Shown here: piece after piece, positions 10,210 to 21,733 of the stretch | Numbering within the stretch: the stretch's first letter is position 1 | Layout: each line of letters begins with the position of its first letter | Assembly (NCBI GenBank): GCA_034698045.1 | Contig: JAQGAU010000172.1 | Location: 1 to 36,175 of the forward strand | DNA: 36,175 bases | Direction: 5' to 3' | Origin: Paramacrobiotus richtersi | Lineage: Eukaryota > Tardigrada > Eutardigrada > Parachela > Macrobiotidae | Notes under the pieces: model-generated | Told to the model about the DNA's origin: nothing | Seen by the model: only the letters and a program-made list of their open reading frames with translations | Databases searched by the model: none | Position numbers and translations under genes: made by a program

Positions 10210-11477
10210 TCTGCCGAGATTAAACCTGCTGGTTACAGTTCGTTAACTTCTTGGAGCGATTTATGTAGACTGGAGAAGAGTATATCATCCGATATTGCTG
10301 TATTTCCATGCGAAAAGTTCTCATTTTATACGCAGTTATGCATAAACATATCGAAATAGCTCGGGGCTCCGTTTAGTGGAATTTGTTACGTGAGTAATGA
10401 GACTTACATCACAGAAAAATAAAATGTTTTTTTTACAGCTTCGCGTTCATTGGAATTTGTTACGTGAGTCAGCTAATGAGGCATACGCAAAAATGTTTAT
10501 CACTTGGGAAAATGCACAATGTGTCGATGTAACATTTATTCGAACAGTTCAGGAAAACACCGCTTCCGCTGTTATTGAAGCCAAGCTTGGCGACAACAGA
10601 ACCGTTATTACAAGCACAGGTGTGTCATCGTACTGTAGAAGTATGCTGTTTCGTCGGAGCATGTTTTCTTAGCTAGAAGTCTGAAGGCATTATCAATAAC
10701 AACCAGCAGTTAGCAAGTATGATTTTGCCGTCTATATCCGTAAACATTACAACCATTTTCTTTAAATTGCTCCTGGCCATTATGTTACGTTATTATGACT
10801 GATGCCTCGTTAATCATCACTATGACGAGTGTAATACACAACTTATGCTTTTCTTCTCAGTGCACACGAGCAACGTATTTCCAGAACAACATTTCCAGAT
10901 ACCGACTGACGGCAGCTGGCGCGACCAATGTGAAGCAATTATGCTATCAGCATGTTTTGCATACTTACCATTAGGCAATAATGACCATTTTGGGCATCAT
11001 TTGAACAAACGTACGGTTATGACACTGGCCGTTATGGTATGATCTCCTCTAACAGTAAAAAGCCGTCGGGATATTACTGCAACAATTTCGCAATAAGTAT
11101 TCTCCACATTGTGACATTTGAATGTAGTATACGACATTGTAGTTAGCTAACATCGTCAGTTCTTCGATTGCATACTGTTGGATTGTTTCATACCGATAAA
11201 TAACAACTAAAAAGGCATTTAAGTTATGTATCAGATTTGCAAAAAACCGTTCTGAAATAGCACTACAGGCGTATGTCTGATGTTTTAAAAAACGTTTTTC
11301 TCGAATGTTTTAAACCTGTCTTCAAAACGTTCTGTTGAGAGAATACCAAATTGCGGGAAATTTCGGACAGTGCGTTCTGTCGGCGCTCGGAGCATGTATG
11401 GATATTATGCATTTTAGAAAGGTCATTCAATTGGTTGTTTTTAAAATGCTGTACTTCGACGAATGAATTTCAAAATC
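10210..11477. repeat. Upstream flank of duplication block A, non-coding
   Basis: No supported gene. Stretches reappear in the same order in blocks B and C: the region around 10480-10760 (GAAGCCAAGCTTGG, TATATCCGTAAACATTACAA) matches 13060-13320 and in part 15700-15900, and 11250-11400 matches 13930-14110. The short ORFs here are not conserved between copies. Confidence 0.5.
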
Positions 11478-11720
11478 GGTGTATGGGAACCGAGAGAATT
11501 TCCCTTGACACACTGCCCCCACCGGGAACTGCTAAAGTTGATCGTCGGCTTTGAAGCCTTTGATGATGGCTCGATGTTAACAACAACCCTACAGTCCAAA
11601 TTTTAGGCAAAGGAAGCAGCTTGCCATTGCGCGTGGGTCGAAACTATGCATGCCATTCATTTCAAGTGCATTTTCTCGACGGATAAAGTGTGGCAATAGT
11701 CAAACAAGAACTAATGTAAC
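11478..11720 (+). pseudogene. Broken copy of the CNRIP1 last exon
   Basis: Follows 7160-7394 closely (GGTGTATGGGAACCG, GGCTCGATGTTAACAACAAC, CAGTCCAAATTTTA) but contains an in-frame TAG where the parent has TAT, an extra GAAGCCTTT stretch and other indels. Earlier exons are absent. Similarity continues past the stop into the 3' flank to about 11880, so this is a DNA-level duplication rather than a retrocopy. Confidence 0.85.
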
Positions 11721-11880
11721 TGACAGCTCTGTTAGTACTCCGCCTGACCCGACATGATCCAAAAATCATAAGTGTACCTAGTTTGAACTGTAATAACACT
11801 ACTTGTACCGCCAGTGATTGCTCTTACTGCGACCATGATAAACAATGACATCAGCAGAAAGCGCGTTAACATACGCATTC

Positions 11881-12496
11881 TAACATGACATTAGTTGGTA
11901 TAGTCACTTTCCGTTATTGTATTACACTTGTACATTTTATTGGTTTTTCGTTGTATGGCTTTCGGCTAATTTTCTTATGCAAGGAAGAAGTGCACATCGA
12001 GTCTCATTGTAGCGCACTCACAGGTATTGCAAGTCAAACTGCATTCGCAGTTTCGATCAATCTGGTGTATCTAATTTGAATCGCACAACTAAAAGGCGTA
12101 CTGCTCGAAAGTACTTATACGTACATGTACCGGTGTGCCTGCACATGCTGGTTGTGAGCCATGCTGTATATTGGAACATTTAATAGCAGAGACATAGGTT
12201 TGACATGATGTACGTGTTTTTGATAAGTATACAGGCGATTTTCTGTTAACATCCTTAGTTTGGGAATCTACTCGCTGCAACTCCCATCACGAATTTGTTA
12301 ACGACTTTACGCTTAAGCAGAATTGAAAAGCATATCCGAGTTCTGGTAGCAGCATACGTATTCTCGGATTGCACTAAAACTAACTGAAAATTAATTCTTT
12401 ACATCAGATTTGTTAAGATATTAAAAAGCAATTGGACATCCTGAACAAGCATCACTCAGATTCTTGTTGTTTCGATCAGGTTAGTCGGGAATCGTA
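11881..12496. other. Spacer inside duplication block B
   Basis: No supported gene. From about 12262 (ACTCGCTGCAACTCCCATCACGAA without the last bases in some copies) the sequence runs parallel to 9668 onward, which is the downstream flank of the small secreted protein gene in block A. A 64-codon plus-strand ORF at 11885-12079 is hydrophobic but has no parallel elsewhere. Confidence 0.4.
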
Positions 12497-12817
12497 TTAT
12501 GCGCAGTGGCATGGGGGCTCCAGGCAGCAGATCGGAGTTTTAGTGTTCGGAGGGCTGCGAACAGTCCGGCTTGGAACGATAGTGTGCAAAGGTGACGGTG
12601 CAGCAATTATTGCAGGCAGACCCTGATCATGATCCAGTGAGGGTGTGGCTGGATCAGACGCAGTTGACAAGGGACTCACGATGGCATGGATACTGGGAGC
12701 CGGATCCGCAGCAGCAGTAACTGAGTCGACCGAGGTGTTTCGTGGTGACGGAAGGAATACCGCCAGGCTGCCATGTCCAAACAGCACCACCATTAGGACG
12801 ACAGGTAATGAAAACAT
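12497..12817 (-). CDS. Small secreted Pro/Ser/Thr-rich protein, copy 2
   Basis: A 106-residue single-exon ORF. Signal peptide MFSLPVVLMVVLFGHGSLA, then VFLPSPRNTS, DPAPSIHAIVSPLS, ASDPATPSL, PSPLHTIVPSRTVRSPPNT and a C-terminus of CCLEPPCHCA. It is closest to copy 1. Differences concentrate in the linkers after RNTS and after TPSL, while the blocks and Cys positions hold. Same strand and orientation as the other copies; probably expressed from its own promoter. No known domain. Confidence 0.65.
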   Translation of the reverse strand: MFSLPVVLMVVLFGHGSLAVFLPSPRNTSVDSVTAAADPAPSIHAIVSPLSTASDPATPSLDHDQGLPAIIAAPSPLHTIVPSRTVRSPPNTKTPICCLEPPCHCA

Positions 12818-14639
12818 TCTGCCGAAATAGAAGTAGTGGTTATAATTTGTTAACTTCTTATAGTGATTTATGGAGAAGAATTGTTCATCTGATATTGCTG
12901 CATTTCCCTAAGAAACATACTCCTTTTATACGTAGATACCTGCTGCATAACACATATCAACACCTAGGGGCACCTTACAATGTCGGAAAATAGAACCTTT
13001 TCACAGTTTCGTGTTAACTGAAATGTTATGTCCGTCTAATGATACATAAAAAAATATGTTTATCACTTTGTAAATGCACGATGTTATGATCTAACATTTA
13101 CCCGAACGCTTCTACAAAACACGCAGTATCTCCGCTGTGATCACATGGCCAAGCTTAGCGACAGCGGAATCGTTATTACGAATAAGATTATATCATATAC
13201 CACTCCGTCGTATCACTGAAGCATATTTTTCTGAACTAGTCCAAAGTTATTGTCAGAAACAACCGGTAGTAAGCAAATAAGATTTTTCCGCCTATATCCG
13301 TAAACATTACAAGCAATTTCTGTAAATTGTTATGCCTCTAATGTTGCCTGTTATGACTGATTGCTCTTTGGTCGTTATTCGCAGCGGTGTGATCATAACT
13401 AATCCACAATTCATACATTTCTGTCCAATGGAAAAGCAACATGTTTTCCAAACAACATTTCCAGCTTCCACCGATTCAACGGTTCACGCGACTAATGTGA
13501 GGTAACGTAGCCAGTGCTGCTATCGACCACAGCATGGTTTGTACTGTACCATTAGACAAAGTTTAATTTAGGCGTCATTTGCAAGGTATGCTACGACGCT
13601 ACGCGCAGAGTCCGTTGACGGTTTGAGTTTTGATGATGATCGAGCAACGAAGAAGCATCTCTATGCATGTTCCTGGTTTTGCTGTGACTATCGACTAAAC
13701 AAGGTTTGTGATCTGCTCCAGAAGTGCTCAGCCATCTGTGTTACTGCTAACGGATCCCAGAATGCGCGTTCTGCACAATGGGATCTGCTACATCATATTT
13801 AGAGAAAAGATGCAAGTAGCTAGTATAAGTTTTTTGAATGCACGAGCCGCTAGTGGATGGTTTGGTACCGACAAGTTGACAACTACTCACACATTTATGC
13901 ACTAAATATGTAAAAAACCTTTCCTGAAACATCAGAAATAGCGCTGCAGGCGTACGGTTGTACAAGACGTTTTTCCCGATTGTTATAAGCCTGTAAGTAT
14001 GTCTCCAGAATGTTCTATCCAGAAAATCTCGACTTCATCGGGAAACCTTTTTGTCCGGTACGTTTGGACAGTCCATTCTGTTGGCGTTTGTCGGCGGCGC
14101 GTAGAACTACTGGTTTCTCAAGCCATTAACAAACTGGACACATATTCCACAATTTGTGCCGCTTAGCCGTTGCATTGTCGAATGAACAATGAAGCACGGT
14201 GTACTTGCAGGTTACAACACAATCGATTGGCGACAAAAAGAGTTTCAAACATAAACAATGTTTGCGGTTTCGCGACGTTGCACACAGATTACATACGTTA
14301 ATTATGAGATCAATTACATACGTTATACAGAAAACTGAAGGTAGATTACGTCTGGAGACTCGGAGAGCTTTCTTGTCGTCGATACGTTAAATGAATGCGT
14401 TCGATTAACGGTTTATGACTTTATGTTCAGAGTCTTCAGACGTAAAGTCATATCGTGCATGATCAGATTTACCGTACACTGCGCTTTTTTCAAAACGCCT
14501 ATACATACATCCTCGCATTTTGCATCAAAATTAATCGATACCTTTACTTGTACTTCACAAAATATTGACAAGGTATTTTGTATAAATTCGGTCAGGCATC
14601 GCATTTGATTCCATGTGTTTCGACCATTCCGTAATTAAC
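12818..14639. repeat. Upstream flank of duplication block B, non-coding
   Basis: Parallels 10210-11450 in order, with many substitutions and indels. ORFs of 60 to 83 codons occur on both strands but do not correspond between the copies. No gene supported. Confidence 0.45.
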
Positions 14640-14706
14640 AGAAAATCGTATTGTCCGCTGCAAACCCGGAGAGGACGAAAGCAGGCAGCAAATTTCCGTT
14701 TTTGTG
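14640..14706 (-). pseudogene. 3' relic of a fourth small secreted protein copy
   Basis: AATCGTATT, a GC-rich middle, GCAGGCAGCA and then A-rich TTTCCGTTTTTGT match, in order, the end of copy 2 (12490-12545: AATCGTATT..GCAGGCAGCA..GGAGTTTTAGTG). Only the region around the C-terminal Cys codons is recognisable and no ORF is kept. Confidence 0.45.
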
Positions 14707-15155
14707 GAATTAACAAGTAAGGCCAACTTCGAACAGCAGCTTATGGCTATGGTACACGTGTCGGGAAGGATTCACCGATTGAAGATGTTGATATATATAA
14801 AACTGCAAATTTGCCAACATCGGAATATTGGAACTTCACTATTTCAACAAAAAATACGCACTGTCGGCACTGAACATTCGACTAGAGAAAACAACCAGGG
14901 TATAATACTGGAACATGGACAACGTTATAGTTACTTATCACTATGGCTGTATGTTTTTAGTCTATTGCAGTTTAGAAAAGTAATGACAGCCAAGATATCT
15001 TTTAAAGCTACATTAGACACGTCATCACGTCAATATATACACAATTACTGTATGTCCATAAACAAGAGCACACTGAATTAATGGAAAGAAGCTCCCCGGA
15101 ATTAACAAGCCCAGAATAGAGTCCAGCATGGCCAAAAAGGTAGCGCTTCAAGTCC
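14707..15155. other. Spacer between block B and block C
   Basis: Nothing recognised. A 125-codon plus-strand open frame (14704-15081) starts at GTG, not ATG, and has no protein features. Confidence 0.3.
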
Positions 15156-15467
15156 TTAACCGTAACACGGTGGTCTCATGCAGGGAACGATAGTTTTGGT
15201 TTTCGGAGGAGTGGGACTGCGAATAGTCCGGGTTGGAACGACAGTATCCAGAGGTGACGGTACAGAAATTACCGGTAGATCCTGAAGTGCAGGTGTTGCG
15301 GGATCAGACGCGACTGAGACTGGATTTACAATGGCTTGGACGCTGGGAGCCGGATCGATGGTAGTAGCACTTGCGTCGATCGAGCTGTTTCGTGCCGAGG
15401 GAAGAAATACCGCCAGTCCACCATGTCCTAACAGCACAACCATTGCGACTACAGGGAACGAAAGCAT
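15156..15467 (-). CDS. Small secreted Pro/Ser/Thr-rich protein, copy 3 (most diverged)
   Basis: A 103-residue single-exon ORF. Signal peptide MLSFPVVAMVVLLGHGGLA, then VFLPSARNSS, DPAPSVQAIVNPVS, ASDPATPAL, PSPLDTVVPTRTIRSP and a C-terminus of CMRPPCYG. It keeps block order and length although its linker residues and flanks differ widely from copies 1 and 2, and the frame remains open. The first Cys of the CC pair is replaced by Pro, leaving two Cys in place of four. Confidence 0.65.
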   Translation of the reverse strand: MLSFPVVAMVVLLGHGGLAVFLPSARNSSIDASATTIDPAPSVQAIVNPVSVASDPATPALQDLPVISVPSPLDTVVPTRTIRSPTPPKTKTIVPCMRPPCYG

Positions 15468-17141
15468 TTTATCGAAATAAAACGTAGGAATTAGAAATAA
15501 AAACTCCGTAACTACTTTGAAGTGCTATTTGTTGTCAACACGTGGTAATCTGATGTTACCGTATTCGGCCACAAAATGTTGTCGTTATATACAAAGATAC
15601 GTTTAGCGCAGTGTTGTATCAACAGCTCTAGGCTAAATTCGTGATGCACTAGTCCGTAAACCACGGAACATTCAGCATCATCCAAAGTTCCGCAAAACAG
15701 GAAACAGAATTTTCGCTGTAATTAAAGCCCAGCTCAACGAAACCGTTGTTGCGTAACAACAGTGACTCACCGTGCTGTTTACCGCTTAGTCATTGCGCCG
15801 GAACATATCTTACATTGTTTTAGCTAGAAGTCCGAAGGCAATGCTAGAAACAAACAGCAACACACCGGTTTCTTTCGATATCCGTAGACATGTTTACAAA
15901 CATTCTCGGAACCTGTTATTTTCTTACTACGGTACGTAGTATGCATTATGTTTATTGCTGTGTTACGTCATTTGATAGTGGTACACGATCCTACTATAGC
16001 TAATACATAATGCATGGATTATATCCAGCTGGAAAAAAGATGTTTATGCGCACATACGCCACACATATGTTTAGCCCAGAAAGAGGCGCGGAAAATTTTT
16101 TCTCGATGTCCAGCACTGAAACGAAACCGTGACTTTTATAAGACTTTCGACCAGCGAATTGCGACGAAACCAATTGTTCGGGTGCCAGCTGGATCGTTAC
16201 GCGCGCTGACCGCAGCATCGGCACATCTGGAATGTTGTTTCAGAATACATACGGTTGCTCATTTATTCCGCGTAATACAGAGTACATACACATTTCAATT
16301 GTAGAAATGCGCTTAGTCTGTTCCTCACAGCCAGTTAGACATCCTGAAGGCAGGAAATAACGACCACCCTCGTTTGCCACGGACAAAGAAACTGTACAGC
16401 CCCTGCTTCGCTGCTTACAATGGTCCTAAAACACCTCGTCTCTGAACGAAAGTGTCGAAAACCCTGCAGTTATGCTTTACAATCACTTACAGCTGATGTG
16501 CACTTACTACAGTATGTCGAGAAGTTATGCAAAATCGCACAGACTGACCTGATACGACGTTATCGAAGCAGAATGTGCTAATGTTTATACGAAAATAAAG
16601 AACCGGAAGCTAAACTCTCAGTGGAAAACATCTTTGAATTTGCTAAACCAGCAGCAGTAGTGAGTCATACAGACAAGACATACAGGTACATAGCACAACT
16701 GCGCCGCTCGCACACTCCCGGTACATGCGTGCGCTTTTACACGGTAACGTCCCCTCAAAGACTTTACGCAGACTATACAGCCCCCATGAATAGGATGCGT
16801 CAAAAACAAAAGACAAAGAAAGTTAGTGTGGTTTGTCATTTATATGCTAAAGGTCGCCTGCGAACGCAACAGTTTACGTTCGGACGCAGGGCCGTATCAG
16901 ACAAATGCAAAGCGCGCTTTGTTTCGGTTACCGGAAGAATAAGACGGGGTATCTGCGATGATAACCTTATCGCGCGATGTATTACTCCGGAACAAACCGA
17001 ACAATTAATAAGCCAAATACAAAAGCAATCATCTACAAAACATGGAAACGTGTTTTGCATACATATACTTTGAGTGCTGCGCCAGACGAAGTATTCGCAT
17101 CGCCATCGTACAGTAAAACCAGAGTTTCCAGTTTTTTTATA
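15468..17141. other. Flank of block C and upstream of the CD20/MS4A-like gene
   Basis: 15640-15960 resembles the upstream flanks of blocks A and B (TTTTAGCTAGAAGTC, GATATCCGTAGACAT). The rest holds nothing recognised. A 150-codon plus frame at 16621-17073 starts at GTG, is basic, and runs to within 70 bases of the next gene's ATG; I do not accept it as a gene. Confidence 0.4.
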
Positions 17142-18218
17142 ATGGCCGCAAATTTTGGCATGGTTCCTTTTCTTCCAGCGGCCGTGAATCTTCACAACGG
17201 CGGTGCTCTTATGACTTTCGGCAGTCTCCAACTTATATTCGCAGTCGGCCTTATTATCAACGATGCTATCGGTACGTGCCGCACTATGTAATTTTAGCAA
17301 TTAACCAAACGTAAAATTATGACACTCTTAAAATCAAACTGGCCAGTAATCCTATAGCCACAGTATACAGTAAATGAAATGTGGCTGTTCTTTTAATTAC
17401 TGTAAAGGAAAGCGCTTTTACAATCTTTAGTATTATCTTGCCACAGTGATGATTTTTATTGTAGCCGCAGCTTTCTACTATAATATTGCATACACGGAAT
17501 AAACGATTTTTAATGGTCCACAGCGTTTGCTACAACTTCCGTCCACGCGGTTGCTTATACTGCCGCCGGCTCCGGTTTCTACTTGGGGATTTACTACATC
17601 ATCACCGGATCACTCGGCATCGCGGCCGGTGTACCTCTCCGGAAGGGAACTCCGCCCACTTCCCGCAAATGCCTCCTAATCACAACGATGGTGATGAGCA
17701 TTCTGGCCACAATATTTTCTTGCGTTGTGTTCATTATTTTCGCAGTTCTGCTGAGCAATTTCAGTTCAGGATATCTACTGTATAATTACTATTCTCGATG
17801 TTCCATTGCAAATCCCGACGTCACCTGGCACACGTGGTGCCATTTCTTCTACTGGCAAAAGGGATATGGACACTTGGGATCCAATCTGTTGTTCGAGCTG
17901 ATTGTTTTCATAGCTAGTTTGGGATCGTGTATCGCGGCGGGCGTTAATTGTTGTAAACTTCCCGGTAAAGGAACAAATATGCAGGTAGTTTATACTCAGG
18001 GTGGTCAACCTGGATATTACCCTGGAGGACAGCAAGTGGTGTACAACCAGACGATGCCTGGAGGACAGCAAATGGTGTATAATCAAACGTTGCCTGGACA
18101 GCACGTGTATTTTGTGCCTCCTCAGGATCAGCAAGCCCCTCTTGCAGCGCCTCCTGGATACAGCGAGCCGGCACAGCCTGTCGCGAATCCAGAGGAGAAT
18201 CCGGCCGCACAGAAATAA
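17142..18218 (+). CDS. CD20/MS4A-like four-pass membrane protein, copy A
   Basis: Two exons, 17142-17271 and 17524-18218, joined in phase 1; 274 residues. Membrane segments are predicted at about 21-43, 50-80 (containing GIYYIITGSLGIAAG, the CD20/MS4A second-segment signature), 94-120 and 162-184. The loop between segments 3 and 4 (about 121-161) holds two Cys and ends in YWQKGYGHLGSN. The cytosolic tail (188-274) is rich in Pro, Gln, Gly and Tyr and contains repeats of PGGQQ.VYNQT.. before ending PAAQK. Family members sit in plasma or vesicle membranes and modulate signalling or ion flow; the role here is unknown. Paralogues: 19370-20435 (intact) and 8757-9657 (broken). The ATG at 17142 is the only one that opens exon 1 in phase. 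Confidence 0.8.
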
Positions 18219-19369
18219 GACCACATAACAATAAGAGAAATGGAATGTCTCACTAACATTGTATATTGAATTAATGTTATCTTCGGACCTTGTCATGTTG
18301 GTGTACTGGATCTGTTCAAACGATATGTAAATCAGTGAAAACGGGTGTCGAAAGTGGGCACTTACCGCATACGGTATGCGGTAAGTCAGTGTGAATTTCG
18401 ACTATAAAATCAAGAAAAACAATAATTTTTATAATATTCGCAGCTGCGTAGCTATTACAGCATAAAGGGTTTGTCGTTATCTAGTAAATGTCATTCGATT
18501 TTACATGAAAGATATTTTTGTTCTTTGCAGTGGGTTTCTCCTATCATATTATCGCAAACCACGGAAACAATGTAGAACAAACGCACTGCTGCACTCAGTG
18601 CACCGGATGACTTATCTCTTGTAAACAAATATCTCGAACTATGTAGGATGTCGAGTTAGTTAAGACTATATACGTCGTTTGGCAGGTACGATTTAATTTG
18701 CAGTTCCCGCATCTGCCATTATAAAGAAACTTACGTTCATTTCACGTGTTCGGGAAAAGACTTTCCGTTAAACTCACTGGCACTGGCATGAAATTGCTAG
18801 AAAATGGTACTCCAGCCAGTGACGTAAAGTAACATCGAGTAAAATTATTAAATAGCCGTAAATCTCTACAAAGGATGTTGGCACAACGGAGAAGCCAGAG
18901 ACCACATATCGATGGATAACGGTGATGTCAGACTTGGAGTCAGCGCGATGAGTAAGACGTTATCTTTTGATTTTTACAGCTGAAGCGTCCGTATCTGTCC
19001 ATTTTTACGCTGCTGATAATTTCTCCCAAACTAGTGAGATATTTATCAGTTATCGATTGTTAGTACCTTCCCGCTAGCATTAAATGTATCATATCACGAA
19101 CCGGAACCATTAGACATTATCGCCTGCTGAGTTGCTGTCAAATCTACCTTATTGTCACAGCGTATCGGGCAGTGTCTGACAGCGATAAACCTTATCTGGA
19201 AAACTGAATGGAACGATATGCTTACGATTAAAAGAGACAGTTTGTTAAAATGGTAAAAACAGCCGCAGTACAATCTTGCAAACTTAGCGCTGCTGCCACC
19301 GACGCCCGTTTTAACTGCCATAGAAAGTGTAGTATGTAGTGCACTTTTTTACGGACTGCATCTTTCAAT
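18219..19369. other. Spacer between the two CD20/MS4A-like genes
   Basis: No gene found. It contains the palindrome at 18360-18386 and the 19-base sequence CAGCCAGTGACGTAAAGTA at 18813-18831, which recurs inverted at 7885-7903. Confidence 0.4.
18360..18386. repeat. 27-base near-perfect palindrome
   Basis: ACTTACCGCATAC, one spacer base (G), then GTATGCGGTAAGT: 13-base arms without mismatch. It lies 142 bases past the stop codon of the CD20/MS4A-like gene. Each strand contains CGGTAAGT, a splice-donor-like sequence. It could be a transcript-end hairpin or a protein-binding site. Confidence 0.8.
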
Positions 19370-20435
19370 ATGGGACCACCTTACGTTCAGCAGGACACCG
19401 GTTCGCAACGTTTGCACAATCCGGGACCGGTATTGACCTTCGGTATCCTACAGGTCATCTTCGGCGTCGGGTTGATAGTGAGCGACATCGTTTGTAAGTG
19501 AAAATGAACTTTTTTGTAGTTGTAATGCGGCCGCAGGCGAGACTGCTTCGGACATCAGTTCCGCACGTCGTGAGTATTCTCTTCATAGATACAGTATTTA
19601 GACCTATCAGCCGAGTGTGTTTGTCGAATCCGCAAAGAGCTTGTACAGTTTAATAGTTTAAGTTAACATACATCAACAGTAAAGTATATGGTTAACGTTG
19701 GTAAAAGACTATGAACATGAGACCAAAGTGTCGAACATTGCAACAGAAAAAAGTAATAACTACATGTAAGAACTTATACTGCTACTGTGTGCAAATTAGA
19801 ACGAAAAACATGTTCTTTATCCAGCTTTCGTCATCGCTCTGGATTATGCCTTCATCTTCACCGCCGGCGCATCCGGAATGTGGACAGGCATCTTGTTTAT
19901 CATCACCGGGTCCTTCGGCATCGCGAGCGGCAAACCACTTTCACATGGAACCCATCCCTCCAGCCGCAAATGTGCTCTGGTAACCTCCATGGTGCTGAGC
20001 ATCCTATCTACCCTCGCGGCTTTCTGCATGCTGTCCACTTTCATCACCTTCCTCGTTCTTACGGAAGTCGGAATCTGGGACTTTGGCTGTTTTGGTCAAG
20101 GACCGTATTGCCCTTTTGGAGCATGGGTGCGTGATATTGGAAATGGTCTGATGAGCGCAAACTTGGCCTTCCATGTGATCCTGTTCGTGGCCAGTTTGGG
20201 ACAGTCCATTGCGGCCGGTATCAATATGTGTAAACTGCGCAGTCCCGGCTCGACCGTGCAGTATGTTTTCACCCAACAACCACCGGCGTCCCCTGGCTTC
20301 TATCCTGGTGGACCGGCAGTGGTGTATAATATGCCGTACATGCAGCCGGGGGTTTATACTGTCCCGAGTCAATCACCGTTATATGGAGTTCAGACGTTGA
20401 ATCCTGCTCACTTGCAGGTTCCTCAGAAATCCTAA
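19370..20435 (+). CDS. CD20/MS4A-like four-pass membrane protein, copy B
   Basis: Two exons, 19370-19493 and 19825-20435, joined in phase 1 exactly as in the copy at 17142; 244 residues. Segment 1 contains LTFGILQVIFGVGLIVSDIV and segment 2 contains GILFIITGSFGIASG; segments 3 and 4 follow at about 92-118 and 152-176 (FHVILFVASLGQSIAAG). The tail is Pro/Tyr/Gln-rich (QYVFTQQPPASPGFYPGG) but lacks the repeated VYNQT units of copy A. The extracellular loop differs from copy A (FGCFGQGPYCPFG), so these are old paralogues. Part of its intron resembles 33499-33625. Confidence 0.8.
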
Positions 20436-21733
20436 AACAGAATGCAGCGCTTAGTTTACCGATAGTCTTTGCGTTTGTTTATTTACGGTCACCATTATTG
20501 TCTGTCCGACTGCGGTTACAAGTCACGTATTCAATGATATATTAACAAGACTTCTCTATAAAAATCTGCCGGGAAAATTCTCCGTTAAACAGTAATTCGC
20601 CAAAGCGGTGGTTCTTGACTACATCAATTTTAAACAGAATTTTCCAACAGTTTTGCACCGAGTTTTAATCGAAACTATCCCATACGATGAACTGACAGGG
20701 TTCCAGCAGTTTGGCGACTGTGCACGCATGCAAACCGAGACCTTCCTTATTTTAGAAAGTGGTGAGGGAAGGATAGACACTGTTTCAGTTACCGACCAAC
20801 GCCCGTTCCAGACTCATCATCATAACGTATGTGAAGTGTAAAGGCCAGATTCATGAATTTTTGTCCTAAGCAAATCAGATTCGTAAAACATAAGAAATGT
20901 TTAGATCGAGTAGAGTTTCTAGACAGATTGGAGAGTTTTTACGTCAGAGAAGCTCTTAAGCTTGATTTTATACCAGCGCACGTCAGAGACTGCTGAGGCA
21001 AACATCATTTAATTTACAATAATTTTGCTTGTCGAGCCACTTCGATTGTGCCGTACCATTTAATGAAATATGGAAGCGTAGCATAACACACCATGAGTCC
21101 GTGACTGAGTTTTAGACAGCGGCCCCAGCAGCAGTGTAATCGAGGCACTGCTCCGTACAGTAGTTCGTACTGTAGGTTCGCCTGTAGTTCCTTTGAATGT
21201 ATAAACAAATTTACAAACAATCTACGTACACGTTGGCAACCATTGCCGGTCCATTAGCAAACTCACATTACGAATGACTTTTAGTAGGAGGGGCACAACA
21301 TGTCGACACGGAAAAACAGCTGAAATTATTGTCCTGAACTTCCACATGTTTCCCTTGCAGACATTGAGATGTACTGTAACAGAATGGTGCATTGTGAATA
21401 CACCAGCTGAAGCTGAGCTATCCTTGTTTGGCTTATAAACTTCCATAAAATCTGTGCAGGACCATATCACTCTAATATTACATGTATATTTCAGCGTCAT
21501 TGCACTTAACACATCAGTGTAGGCATTTAGAGATATGTGCACTGCGTGTCCCGTTATAAGGGGGATTTATAGTGTACGCACTTCTAGTCACTGGATGTTT
21601 TTTACCACGGTTCCTTTGCCTACAAAGCTCTGCCAAGTCTTTCAGTAAAGCGTCTAAGTTGGCGACAATTCCAGGGAAACGTTAACGGAGGAATCGGTCC
21701 TTGCGCACAGTCGATCTCGCTCCTCGGAGTAGT
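20436..21733. other. Spacer upstream of the XK-related gene
   Basis: No supported gene. A 106-codon minus-strand ORF (21222-21542) and a GTG-started plus ORF (20608-20841) show no family resemblance, membrane pattern or exon phase that would support them. Confidence 0.35.

Noticed and set aside
10397-11042. Plus-strand ORFs in the upstream flank of block A
   Set aside because: The corresponding frames are broken in block B, so there is no sign of selection on a protein.
16621-17073. 150-codon plus-strand open frame upstream of a CD20/MS4A-like gene
   Set aside because: Begins at GTG rather than ATG, has no recognisable family or splice context, and runs into the promoter of the gene at 17142.
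16836-17300. 154-codon minus-strand ORF
   Set aside because: Lies opposite exon 1 of the CD20/MS4A-like gene and is a shadow of it.
17775-18296. 173-codon minus-strand ORF
   Set aside because: Antisense to the CD20/MS4A-like exon 2; its Arg/His/Leu repeats mirror the Gln/Tyr repeats of the real gene.
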